Assembly: GCF_031344055.1 (NCBI RefSeq)
Contig: NZ_JADBEN010000002.1
Source of the DNA: Methylobacillus flagellatus_A
GTDB taxonomy: Bacteria > Pseudomonadota > Gammaproteobacteria > Burkholderiales > Methylophilaceae
Strand: one strand, 5' to 3'
DNA: 64,000 nt
Position 1 is the stretch's first letter, and every line of letters begins with the position of its first letter. The notes beneath the pieces were generated by a model, which was not told the DNA's origin, did no database searches, and was given only the letters and a program-made list of their open reading frames with translations. Positions 8,083-16,158 of this stretch are shown in pieces. The position numbers and the translations under genes were made by a program.

Positions 8083-8748
8083 ATGAAAATGACAACCACA
8101 TTTGCTGCCTTGGCTTTGGCTGGTAGCGCACTTTTCAGCAGCCAGGCTTTCGCTGTTGACAATGTTTGGTACGAAGACTATCCATGGGGTGACGTTGCAG
8201 ACGCCACCGATTATGCCGAATGGAATACATTCGTTGGCAGACGCGATGCAACACCGCAATACGGCAGCAACGGCTACGTCAATGCGCAAGCTGGAGTATT
8301 TGTTACCAGCACTGGAAATCTCTATCACTTCACCAACAACGATGCGACTTACAACTTCCAGTTGACCAGCATTGGCGCAGTTGGCGATGTTTTTGACGTG
8401 TATCTCAAGGTCAAGACCAATGGCTCCACCTTCCTGCCTACAGCCACGCTTGACGGTGTATCAGCGACTAAAGTCACTCAATTCTTTGATGTTGTGGAAT
8501 TTGAAGGCATGGGTTCTGGCTACGTGGAAGAAGCCTACTGGGTTTGGCAAGACGTCACGATTACCAGTGTAAACCAAGTATTCAACTTCAATGCCATTGC
8601 AAAATCCCACGTAGGCCTGGATCAACTGGCCCTTGCTACTGTAGCTGTTGCTGCCGTGCCTGAGCCAAGCGCCTACGGCATGATGGCAATCGGTCTAGGC
8701 ATCCTGGGCTTCATGGGCAGCCGCTCCCGCCGCAAGAACATCGCCTGA
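8083..8748 (+). CDS. PEP-CTERM sorting-domain protein 1 of the haem locus
   Basis: Secreted protein of 221 residues with signal peptide (MKMTTTFAALALAGSALFSS, cleaved after QAFA) and a C-terminal PEP-CTERM tripartite signal: VPEPSAYGMM (PEP at 193-195), a hydrophobic helix and RSRRK. Such proteins are processed by an exosortase (family knowledge). Its middle domain is shared with the proteins at 11645, 12389 and 13055: PWG, EWNxF, FDVYL, TLxGVxAT, YWVWQDV and HxxLDQLALATVAVAAVPEPS. The only histidine conserved in all four is H176 here. It lies behind leader A and a Fur-like site and ahead of a TonB receptor. Function unknown; a haem-locus surface or released binding protein is an inference. 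Confidence 0.9.
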   Translation: MKMTTTFAALALAGSALFSSQAFAVDNVWYEDYPWGDVADATDYAEWNTFVGRRDATPQYGSNGYVNAQAGVFVTSTGNLYHFTNNDATYNFQLTSIGAVGDVFDVYLKVKTNGSTFLPTATLDGVSATKVTQFFDVVEFEGMGSGYVEEAYWVWQDVTITSVNQVFNFNAIAKSHVGLDQLALATVAVAAVPEPSAYGMMAIGLGILGFMGSRSRRKNIA

Positions 8749-8777
8749 TCGTCATAATACTTCCGGCATTCACCGAT

Positions 8778-8814
8778 ACCGGCAACTGGACATAATGTCC
8801 AGATGCCGGTTTTT
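8778..8814 (+). terminator. Intrinsic terminator after PEP-CTERM gene 1
   Basis: Long stem ACCGGCA-a-CTGGACAT / ATGTCCAG-a-TGCCGGT with a one-base loop and a T-run at 8810-8814. It separates the PEP-CTERM gene from the receptor gene 20 bases on, so receptor mRNA would come from read-through or a promoter not seen. Confidence 0.85.
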
Positions 8815-8834
8815 CTCGCCCATGCTCCAGCTCA

Positions 8835-11159
8835 ATGCAGCCCATCATGAAAACCTTTCAAAAACCTGGCTATTTTCGCATCGCCTGCGCAGTGATGCTG
8901 TTTTTGCCAGTGTTAACAGGCTTGCCGGCACTAGCTGCCGATCAACAGCAAACCACTCCTGCAGTGGCAGTGGAGTCGACAGAAAATAAATCAACATTCA
9001 ATAAGAATGAGAGAAAGCCATCCACTACGCGCCCCTCTTCAAAACCTCTCCCTCCTGAAGCCACAGTACTGCCGGAAGTCGGCGTCAGTGCCAGCCGCAT
9101 TAAGCAGGATGCCGTCACTATCGACCGAACTCAAACCATTACGACCATAGAGGCCAAGGAACTGGAAAGAACGCAACCAGCCACTATTTTCGAGGCTGTT
9201 CAAAATGTGCCCGGTGTAACATTTGAAGGCGGGCCTCGACCAAGCGGCATGTCTTTCAACGTGCGAGGCTTTGCAGATAATGAAGACGTTCAAGTCCGTG
9301 TGGACGGCATCCCGAAAAGCTTTGAAAAATACCGGTTTGGCGGCACTTTTGCCGAGCCGGAACTATTGAAATCCATTGAGGTGCAACGAGGGCCGCAAAT
9401 CTCCAGTGGCTCAGGCTCCATAGGCGGAACCGTCCTGCTCAGGACGAAAGACGCTGCCGACCTGCTGAAGCCCGGCCAGCGCTATGGCGCGCGCCTGAAA
9501 TTTGGATACGCCAGCAATAACGATGAATTCCAGAAATCCTATCTTGTGTATGCACGCCCTCACGATGCAATTGATATTTTGTATAACCGCGCCTATCGAA
9601 ACTCCAACGACATTACCCATGCTGACGGCAGCAAGCTTGAAGCGTCCAATGTAGACTCAACATCCCAACTCCTGAAAATCAGTATCTTCCCTACGGATAC
9701 GCTCGAGCTTTCCACATCAGCCGTATTACTGGAAGAGTCCGGATTGCAACAATACGATGCAATAGGGGCAAATCCCGACTTATTCGGCAACGTGGTCCGC
9801 ACGATAGAAGACTACAGTATCTCTGAAACCATCCGCTGGAATCCCAACCATCCTTGGATCAATCTTGTTGCTAGCGTGGGCAAAGGTCATACAAAAATGG
9901 ACGACAATTGCTACTATGCGATCAATGTAAAATGCACAAGGAATTTAGGCACGAGATATGATCATTTGAAGTTTAAAAGTACGACGATCGACATTGCCAA
10001 TACTGCTGATATTTTCAAGCAAGATACACTCAGCCTGTCATTATTGACCGGATTGCAACACCGTAGCATCAGCAAGGAAATCAGCAGGACCTATTCACAG
10101 AACAGCAGCTGCCGTGACCCGCTTCGTGATCCGAACTACTCTTGCAATGACGGATTCTGGGCTGCGAGCGTTTCTGGTAAAAATACCTATTCCGCCTTTT
10201 ACGTCCAACCAAGACTGCAAATCGACCGGCTGGGCATCATTCCCGGTGTCCGAATCGACTGGTATGAAATGAAAACGCTGGAGCCGCGCGTCAAAAACCA
10301 TCTGGCAGAAAAAGGCTTGTCCGACAGCATCAGCTTTACCCATAAAACCTACAGCCTTGGCCTGACTTTTGACTTAATTCCCAGGCAACTGACCTTGTTC
10401 GGAAACTATGCCCAAGGATTCCGTCCGCCATCCACCAATGAATACTTCTCATATTCGAGTGCAGCTGACTTTCCTTACAACGGCTACGATGGCGGCGAAG
10501 GAAACTGCGCAACCCCATCTACCAACTACATCTGCGGAGACGTATACAAGCTACAGAAGAGCGAATCACGTGAAATTGGCTTGAGCTATGAAAACCCACG
10601 CTTATTCAATAGTGAAGTGCAATTGATTTCAAAACTGACCTATTTCGAGATAGATACTGATCACCTATTACGCTCCTTCAGCATGGATCCAACCACAGGC
10701 ATTGCAACGCAAGACGGTAAAGAAAAAAGAAAAGGCAATGAGTTCGAAGGGAGTCTGCTATACCGCGACTTCTATGCCCGGGTTTCCTTTTCCAATACTT
10801 GGGGTACAGAAATCAACAATGAAGAGCAATCGGCAAAACTTTATCGCATTCCCGCAAAAACCTTCAATTTGACCATGGGCACTCAGATACTAAAAAATCT
10901 GGGCTTCAATATCAGCTATAGAAAAGTATCTCCCCGCATGGCGTATATAGGCACTTCCGGACTTAATATTCAGGACGGATACGAAATATTCAATGCAGGA
11001 CTGTATTGGATCGCCGCCCCGAATCTTGCTTTTCGCTTGGTTGGTGAAAATATCAAAAACAAGGACTATTACCTAAATGCAAGCGGGGATCTTGGCGGAT
11101 TCCAAGGCAACCGCGCCGCAGGCCGCAATATCCGCTTCATTACTGAAATAAGCTTCTAA
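8835..11159 (+). CDS. TonB-dependent receptor, haem/haemoglobin type (receptor 1)
   Basis: Outer-membrane receptor of 774 residues. Signal peptide ends PALA/A near residue 34. A Pro/Thr-rich linker leads to a possible TonB box (ATVLPEVGVSASRI, about residue 76-89), then the plug (ELERTQPATIFEAVQNVPGV, FNVRGFADNEDVQVRVDGI, SIEVQRGPQISSGSGSIGG), and a 22-strand-type barrel ending in the outer-membrane-sorting residues FITEISF. The GSIGG plug and RVDGIPKSFEKYR segments fit the haemoglobin/transferrin/lactoferrin receptor group. The start is uncertain: ATG at 8835 or 8847, neither with a clear ribosome site. Paralogue of the gene at 13758. Ligand inferred as haem from neighbouring hmu genes. Confidence 0.9.
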   Translation: MQPIMKTFQKPGYFRIACAVMLFLPVLTGLPALAADQQQTTPAVAVESTENKSTFNKNERKPSTTRPSSKPLPPEATVLPEVGVSASRIKQDAVTIDRTQTITTIEAKELERTQPATIFEAVQNVPGVTFEGGPRPSGMSFNVRGFADNEDVQVRVDGIPKSFEKYRFGGTFAEPELLKSIEVQRGPQISSGSGSIGGTVLLRTKDAADLLKPGQRYGARLKFGYASNNDEFQKSYLVYARPHDAIDILYNRAYRNSNDITHADGSKLEASNVDSTSQLLKISIFPTDTLELSTSAVLLEESGLQQYDAIGANPDLFGNVVRTIEDYSISETIRWNPNHPWINLVASVGKGHTKMDDNCYYAINVKCTRNLGTRYDHLKFKSTTIDIANTADIFKQDTLSLSLLTGLQHRSISKEISRTYSQNSSCRDPLRDPNYSCNDGFWAASVSGKNTYSAFYVQPRLQIDRLGIIPGVRIDWYEMKTLEPRVKNHLAEKGLSDSISFTHKTYSLGLTFDLIPRQLTLFGNYAQGFRPPSTNEYFSYSSAADFPYNGYDGGEGNCATPSTNYICGDVYKLQKSESREIGLSYENPRLFNSEVQLISKLTYFEIDTDHLLRSFSMDPTTGIATQDGKEKRKGNEFEGSLLYRDFYARVSFSNTWGTEINNEEQSAKLYRIPAKTFNLTMGTQILKNLGFNISYRKVSPRMAYIGTSGLNIQDGYEIFNAGLYWIAAPNLAFRLVGENIKNKDYYLNASGDLGGFQGNRAAGRNIRFITEISF

Positions 11160-11199
11160 TTTCAAATGTAAATGTATGCATATCGCTATTGCATTGCTC

Positions 11200-11218
11200 A
11201 ATGATAATTGTTATCATT
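11200..11218. promoter_or_regulatory. Fur-box-like site ahead of the second haem cluster
   Basis: AATGATAATTGTTATCATT is an inverted repeat with 8-base perfect arms around TTG. Shifted three bases it matches the 19-base Fur consensus at 14 positions by eye and includes the core AATGATAAT. It lies 60-80 bases upstream of the small gene at 11280 that heads the PEP-CTERM/hmu cluster. Confidence 0.7.
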
Positions 11219-11279
11219 TGTTTTAATGTTGCTATCGGTATGCAAGTATCATTAATAATAAGCGGATAGATTTAACCTT

Positions 11280-11498
11280 ATGTTGCCAGCAAAAGCCCCT
11301 GTAAAGACTTGCCTAATCAACCTATTGGATGAGTTGGTTGAGCATGATGGCTTCGGCAGCCTTAAGGTCGATATACGCCTGCTGCGTCGCGGGCAAAAAG
11401 AAATCATCATTGATTGCGGCAAACAGTACCGCTTTGTCGTGGACTTCCAACCCGCAAGCAATGATCAGGATAAAAGCCAACATAACACGGCCGATTAA
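11280..11498 (+). CDS. Small protein of unknown function, 72 aa, first gene after the Fur-like site
   Basis: Predicted soluble protein with an alpha-beta look: an N-terminal helix (INLLDELVEHDGFG) and paired strands (VDIRLLRRGQKEIIID, KQYRFVVDFQP). The ending QKEIIIDCGKQYRF faintly recalls the EI..GxxYRL core of HemP haem-uptake proteins, but HemP's conserved tail is missing, so I do not name it so. ATG start without a strong ribosome site. It overlaps an alternative frame (11329-11583) with poor composition. Position behind a Fur-like site suggests iron-responsive expression. Confidence 0.6.
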   Translation: MLPAKAPVKTCLINLLDELVEHDGFGSLKVDIRLLRRGQKEIIIDCGKQYRFVVDFQPASNDQDKSQHNTAD

Positions 11499-11512
11499 TG
11501 GAATTGGTTTTC

Positions 11513-11612
11513 TGACCGCACCCGTTCATAGGGTGATGGTCATTGATTGCTCGACGGTGTGGGTCCGTGAGCCTAAATGTTGAATTGAATGTCTACGCCT
11601 TCAAGGGGAAGG
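11513..11612 (+). ncRNA. Structured 5' leader, copy B (candidate cis-regulatory RNA)
   Basis: Second copy of the leader seen at 7945-8048. H1: TGACC-g-CACCC (11513-11523), loop, GGGTG-at-GGTCA (11531-11542). H2: GCTC, bulged G, ACGG (11549-11557), loop TGTGGGT, CCGT GAGC (11565-11572). H3: CCTTC (11598-11602) with GAAGG (11608-11612). H2-H3 distance is 25 bases (27 in A) and H3-to-start distance 32 (34 in A). H2 differs from copy A by compensatory changes in the lower stem while ACGG/CCGT, the bulged G and the loop pattern TGnGnGT are kept. No T-run follows H2 here. Confidence 0.65.
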
Positions 11613-11644
11613 GGTTGATGGCATTCACTATGATAAAGGTATTC

Positions 11645-12307
11645 ATGATGAAACTTTCAGCTTTAGCTCTCGCTACAGGTTTGGCATTCAGCTCTTCCGC
11701 TTTCGCAACCATCAATGCTTGGGATTCCGCAAGCACACCTTGGGGTTCTGCAACAATTACAGACTACGCAGAATGGAATGAGTTTTCTTGGGACAGCGTA
11801 AGTGACAACAACTTCACTGACGCGACCCCTGATGTGGCAGGCAGCGGCACTCTGACTGCTACTGGCACCCCTACCATCACATCCACTGACAACATTTACA
11901 GCTGGCAGGAAAATGCCACTTCCTACAACGCTGTGTTGAATACCTCATCCACTGGAGTATTTGACGTTTATCTGCGTGTTGCGGTCTTAGGCCTCGAGCC
12001 TTCCACTACAGCCTACCTGAACGGTGTGGCAGCCACAGCCGTAGAAACATTCTACCAATACAATGGCACTCAATTCGGCCTGGTCGATGCTGAGCGCGAA
12101 TACTACTTCCTGTGGAGCGATGTCAGCGTCGATAGCAACCTCACCTTCACATGGACAGACCTGACAGCCCATACAAGCTTGGACCAATTGGCCCTCGCCA
12201 CTGTTGCGGTCGCAGCAGTTCCTGAGCCAAGCACCTATGGCATGCTGGCACTCGGCCTCGGCGTACTTGCTTACGCCGGCCGTCGCTCCCGCAAGAACAA
12301 CGCCTAA
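11645..12307 (+). CDS. PEP-CTERM sorting-domain protein 2 of the haem locus
   Basis: Paralogue of the protein at 8083, 220 residues. Start at 11645 (or ATG 11648) is chosen because AAAGG lies upstream and the signal peptide then reads MMKLSALALATGLAFSSSAF; upstream in-frame codons lack signal character. Shared blocks: AWDSASTPWG (25-34), DYAEWNEF (40-47), DNIY, FDVYLRV (106-112), AYLNGVAAT, EYYFLWSDV (152-160), H176-TSLDQLALATVAVAAVPEPSTYG, then the hydrophobic helix and RRSRK tail. It follows leader B. Function unknown; probably exosortase-processed and surface-linked or released. Confidence 0.9.
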   Translation: MMKLSALALATGLAFSSSAFATINAWDSASTPWGSATITDYAEWNEFSWDSVSDNNFTDATPDVAGSGTLTATGTPTITSTDNIYSWQENATSYNAVLNTSSTGVFDVYLRVAVLGLEPSTTAYLNGVAATAVETFYQYNGTQFGLVDAEREYYFLWSDVSVDSNLTFTWTDLTAHTSLDQLALATVAVAAVPEPSTYGMLALGLGVLAYAGRRSRKNNA

Positions 12308-12332
12308 ACGCTAATCAACTAAAAGCAATATC

Positions 12333-12359
12333 ACTAGCCCGTACTTTGTGCGGGCTAGT
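12333..12359 (+). terminator. Hairpin after PEP-CTERM gene 2
   Basis: Perfect stem ACTAGCCCG / CGGGCTAGT with a 9-base loop, followed only by ATCTTTATATT. A weak terminator or mRNA-stabilising hairpin between PEP-CTERM genes 2 and 3; it may set their relative amounts. Confidence 0.6.
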
Positions 12360-12388
12360 ATCTTTATATTACATCGGGGTAATACATC

Positions 12389-13012
12389 ATGAATTTTTCC
12401 ATAAAAATGGCGGCTATCGCCTTGGCGGCAGGTACCACATTCACCACGACATCGTTCGCTGCTACCAATGTCTGGGATTCCGCAACACCATGGGACGACT
12501 CCCTGGTTGTGCAATATGCCGCTTGGGATAACTTTGCGTCTTCATTCCACAATACAACGCCAGAATATGGCGCAGGCGCGACGCTTACCGAAACCAGCAC
12601 TCTGGCCTCCCTCACCAGCACCCAGAATATTTACAACTCTTTTGGCATAAGCAACTTCATCGCCACCCTGCTCGGCTCGCCAACCGCTACCGGCACATTT
12701 GACGTCTACCTGCGCGCCGCTACCACGGGCACTCTGCTCAATACAGAAGCGACCCTAAACGGCGTATCCGCGACTTTGGTAGAAACCTTCCTGTTGTCAG
12801 GCCGTGGCGTAGAGCAAGAGGTTTATTGGAAGTGGAGCGATGTATCTGCAGCCGGTATCTATGTCTTCAATTTCGGTGCAGCTGAAACACACCTGAGCCT
12901 TGATCAACTCGCATTGGCCGTCGTCACTTCCGTACCGGAGCCAAGCACCTATGCAATGCTCGCATTGGGTCTCGGCGTTCTTGGAGCGACTGTCCGGCGC
13001 GCTCGTAAGTAA
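12389..13012 (+). CDS. PEP-CTERM sorting-domain protein 3 of the haem locus
   Basis: Third paralogue, 207 residues. Signal peptide MNFSIKMAAIALAAGTTFTT cleaved after SFAA. Shared blocks: NVWDSATPWDD (27-37), YAAWDNF, TPEYGAG, QNIY, FDVYLRA, ATLNGVSAT, EVYWKWSDV (144-152), H168-LSLDQLALAV, and the sorting signal SVPEPSTYAML with a basic tail RRARK. It lacks the ATVAVAA stretch that precedes PEP in the other three. ATG at 12389 has a weak GGGGTAA upstream. Co-directional with its neighbours, 81 bases after gene 2 and 42 before gene 4. Confidence 0.9.
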   Translation: MNFSIKMAAIALAAGTTFTTTSFAATNVWDSATPWDDSLVVQYAAWDNFASSFHNTTPEYGAGATLTETSTLASLTSTQNIYNSFGISNFIATLLGSPTATGTFDVYLRAATTGTLLNTEATLNGVSATLVETFLLSGRGVEQEVYWKWSDVSAAGIYVFNFGAAETHLSLDQLALAVVTSVPEPSTYAMLALGLGVLGATVRRARK

Positions 13013-13054
13013 TTAAGTCTTCAATTATTAAGTTAGGTGTTAGGTATTAAAACA

Positions 13055-13672
13055 ATGAACACAACATTATCTTCGATCGCGTTGGCAACCTCTTTGGTAT
13101 TCAGCGGCTCCGCATTGGCAGCTGGCGGTGCCTGGGACTCTGCCGCACCGTGGGGCGATGCTGAACCAGTCCAATTAACAGAATGGAATACTTTTGGCTC
13201 CCCGGTGTTCGACAACACCCCTGATATTGGCGCAGGCACCATTAGCCTATCTCCCGCTGGCGCCACTCCTTTCGGTAATGATATTTACACCTTGAACAGT
13301 ATTCCAACCATTACAGCTACGCTGGCTGGCACAGCGGGTTTATTTGATGTGTACTTACGTGTTGCCACCCAAGGCAATCTATTGGCAAGTAACGCTACTC
13401 TCAACGGTGTCAACGCAACAAGCATTCTGGCTTATACCGGCAAAGCTGACTTGGGCAGTGGTGAAGAACAGGAACTATATTGGGTTTGGAACAATGTAGC
13501 AGGCGCTGACCTGTACACCTTTCAGTTCAAGGCTGCCAAAGCCCACATCCTGATCGACCAGGTAGCCCTGGCAACGGTTGCAGTAGCCGCCGTGCCCGAG
13601 CCCAGCACTTATGCCATGTTGGCTCTTGGACTGGGCATTCTCGGTGCCGCAAGCCGTCGTCGCAAGAAGTAA
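13055..13672 (+). CDS. PEP-CTERM sorting-domain protein 4 of the haem locus
   Basis: Fourth paralogue, 205 residues from ATG 13055; a GTG at 13037 would add six residues before the signal peptide (MNTTLSSIALATSLVFSGSA). Shared blocks: AWDSAAPWGD (26-35), EWNTF (43-47), TPDIGAG, NDIY, FDVYLRV (97-103), ATLNGVNAT, ELYWVWNNV (140-148), H164-ILIDQVALATVAVAAVPEPSTYAML, basic tail RRRKK. It is the last of the run of three before a strong terminator and the second receptor. Charge pattern near the conserved EEQELYW is shared with gene 3, so genes 3 and 4 look closest. Confidence 0.9.
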   Translation: MNTTLSSIALATSLVFSGSALAAGGAWDSAAPWGDAEPVQLTEWNTFGSPVFDNTPDIGAGTISLSPAGATPFGNDIYTLNSIPTITATLAGTAGLFDVYLRVATQGNLLASNATLNGVNATSILAYTGKADLGSGEEQELYWVWNNVAGADLYTFQFKAAKAHILIDQVALATVAVAAVPEPSTYAMLALGLGILGAASRRRKK

Positions 13673-13693
13673 GTTTATTTAGTTAGCCGTATG

Positions 13694-13722
13694 CCCGGCA
13701 TGTATTTCACATGCCGGGTTTT
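13694..13722 (+). terminator. Intrinsic terminator after PEP-CTERM gene 4
   Basis: Perfect stem CCCGGCATG / CATGCCGGG with a 7-base loop and TTTT. It splits the abundant small secreted proteins from receptor 2 and the hmu genes, so those are probably expressed by partial read-through. Confidence 0.88.
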
Positions 13723-13757
13723 GCTTGAACATTTATTTGGTCCTTCCTTACCCCATC

Positions 13758-16109
13758 ATGACAATTGTCAGCTCCATCATGTCGAACCGCGGCACACTAT
13801 TGGCACTTGTTTTATTCTCTGCCTTGCTACATCAGCCATTGCTCGGCCTGGCAGAAGAATCTGAGGAAGATCAAGAACAATCTATCGAAAAAGTAACTCC
13901 TGCCCCAACATCTACGCCAGCTCCGTCCGGCAGAAGCAATCCTCAAGATACCATTTTGCCGGAAACCAGCGTCAGTTCTTCCAGAATTCGTGACGAACGC
14001 ATCAATAAAACACAGTCCATTACCAAGATCACTTCAGAAGACTTGGAAAGACGGCAAGTCTCGACTGTATTTGATGCTGTCAGGAATACTGCTGGCGTCA
14101 GTATCGATGGCGGGCCTCGCCTGAACGGCATGAGCTTTAATATCCGCGGATTTGAAAGCAATGATGTTGCAGTATCTGTGGATGGCGTATTGAAAAACTA
14201 TGAAAAATACAGATCAAAAGGCACTTATATTGAACCTGACCTGTTGAAAACCATAGAAATCAGGCGTGGACCGCAAATCAATAGCAACTCCGGCTTTCTA
14301 GGCGGTGCCGTCATTACCGTCACCAAGGATGCCGAAGACTTTCTTCGTCCGGGTCAAATGGCAGGTGCAAGACTCAAATTTGGTTATGGCAACAACAATG
14401 ACGAATACCTGCGTTCATATCTGGCTTATGCGCGTCCGCATGACAAAATTGATTTGATATACAACTATACCAATCGCCAGTCCAACAACATCATGCAAGG
14501 TAATGGTGAAGAGCTTGCATATTCCAATCTCAATATCGTTTCTGAGCTTTACAAGATCACATTATTCCCGATCGACTCCCTGAGAATATCCACTTCACTT
14601 GCCAAGCTCACTCAAGGAGCGACCGTCCAGCAATACGATACACTGTCCCAGTTGGGTTCGGGCTTTTCCACGCCCTACGTGCTACGTGCGATTGATGAGG
14701 AAACCATCTCCCAAACTTGGGAATTCACGCCAGATACAAAATGGATAAACTTTAAGGCCAGCATAGGCACAGGACACACTGATCAGGACGAGACAACGCC
14801 AAGAGGCTGGCAAGGTAATGATACCAACCCGCTTCCCAACAACAGCTATTGCGATGGCAATTTTATTTTACGAAACAGCATCACCAATAATCCGATCATC
14901 CCATCCAACCCTAACAATACTGCGCGTGACAATGCCAGAATCTGTCGTGGAGACCGTTTGGATGCCTATCAATTCCACAATACTAATTTTGACCTGGCGA
15001 ATACCGCTCAAATCTATGAAACCGATGGATTCAGCCTCAGCTTGTTGACCGGCATCCAATACGCCAAGCAAAAAACTGAGACTGAGCGCAGTTATGACAA
15101 CCCTGCTTCCATGCGCTGGATGACGCAAGATGCCAACCCTGTCGCCTCATCCATCAAAGTAAGCACGGCGTTTTATATCCAACCGACAATACAAATCAAG
15201 CAGCTGACCATTACGCCTGGCTACAGAAAGGACTATACCTCCTTGGAGGCGCTGGATGCCAATCGGGAGGCAATGGAGAAATCCAACCAACGTCATAAAA
15301 TCCACGTCAATGAAGAAATCTATAATTTGGCGTTAGCCTATGACCTCATCCCAAAAAACCTCGTTATTTTTGCTAATTACGGGCAAGGTTTCCGTCCGAT
15401 TTCTGCAGGCAACGCCTTCCTGATCTCCGGGTATGTCAATGGAGAACCGGCAGGCAGCTCAAGTCAATGTCCTAGAGACCATTCATCTTGCGACAATATA
15501 TACAAGACCCAAAGGATCGAGAGCTCCGAAGCTGGTATCAATTACTCTACGAATCAACTGTTCAATCAACCTATCCAGCTAACATCCAAAGCAACTTTCT
15601 TCCATAGCCACACAAGCGACTCCGTCGTGGGTATCAGCAGCAACGCCCCAATCTACGGCACTCAAGTGCGCAATGGCTGGGAGTTTGAAAACAGCTTAAA
15701 TTACAAAGCTTTTTATGCTCAAGCTTCCTATTCGCGGATTGCAGGAAAAACCTTGCTTGAGTCCGGGCAGCGCATACCAATCTACGCCTTGCCTGGCAAT
15801 GCTTTTAATCTCACATTAGGGTTTAGCATCACCTCAACGTTCGACTTCAACATCAATTACAGGCGGATATCGGACAAGCGTATTTTAAGCGGCTCAACAA
15901 ATGGCGTTAATGGTAGTCAAGGAACGCAAGACGGTTATGAATTATTCAATGCTGGAATACGCTGGAGCCCCTCTCAGCACCTGACTTTCCGCTTGGTCGG
16001 GGAAAACCTGGGCGACAAGCAATATAATCTTGACGGTGGTTTCGCCGGCGATCTCGGCCTGCCCGGCCCTGGACGTAATATCAAATTCTATACAGAGCTT
16101 ATCTATTAG
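13758..16109 (+). CDS. TonB-dependent receptor, haem/haemoglobin type (receptor 2)
   Basis: Outer-membrane receptor of about 783 residues and clear paralogue of the gene at 8835: DTILPETSVSSSRI (TonB-box region), RQVSTVFDAVRNTAGVSIDG, LNGMSFNIRGFESNDVAVSVDG, TIEIRRGPQINSNSGFLGG, and the barrel end IKFYTELIY. Start choice is open: ATG 13758 or 13779 (TTG 13725 is less likely because it lies just past the terminator). A hydrophobic signal (LLALVLFSALLHQPLLGLA) follows either ATG. 49 bases before hmuS, so it probably feeds the HmuTUV importer. Confidence 0.9.
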   Translation: MTIVSSIMSNRGTLLALVLFSALLHQPLLGLAEESEEDQEQSIEKVTPAPTSTPAPSGRSNPQDTILPETSVSSSRIRDERINKTQSITKITSEDLERRQVSTVFDAVRNTAGVSIDGGPRLNGMSFNIRGFESNDVAVSVDGVLKNYEKYRSKGTYIEPDLLKTIEIRRGPQINSNSGFLGGAVITVTKDAEDFLRPGQMAGARLKFGYGNNNDEYLRSYLAYARPHDKIDLIYNYTNRQSNNIMQGNGEELAYSNLNIVSELYKITLFPIDSLRISTSLAKLTQGATVQQYDTLSQLGSGFSTPYVLRAIDEETISQTWEFTPDTKWINFKASIGTGHTDQDETTPRGWQGNDTNPLPNNSYCDGNFILRNSITNNPIIPSNPNNTARDNARICRGDRLDAYQFHNTNFDLANTAQIYETDGFSLSLLTGIQYAKQKTETERSYDNPASMRWMTQDANPVASSIKVSTAFYIQPTIQIKQLTITPGYRKDYTSLEALDANREAMEKSNQRHKIHVNEEIYNLALAYDLIPKNLVIFANYGQGFRPISAGNAFLISGYVNGEPAGSSSQCPRDHSSCDNIYKTQRIESSEAGINYSTNQLFNQPIQLTSKATFFHSHTSDSVVGISSNAPIYGTQVRNGWEFENSLNYKAFYAQASYSRIAGKTLLESGQRIPIYALPGNAFNLTLGFSITSTFDFNINYRRISDKRILSGSTNGVNGSQGTQDGYELFNAGIRWSPSQHLTFRLVGENLGDKQYNLDGGFAGDLGLPGPGRNIKFYTELIY

Positions 16110-16158
16110 CTCTATCATCAAATTATCAACTCATTTAGATCAAACCAAAGGAGTTATC

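Noticed and set aside
11329..11583. 84-codon ORF overlapping the 72-aa gene and leader B
   Set aside because: Low-quality composition; only its end resembles the leader A peptide, which the shared RNA stem can explain.
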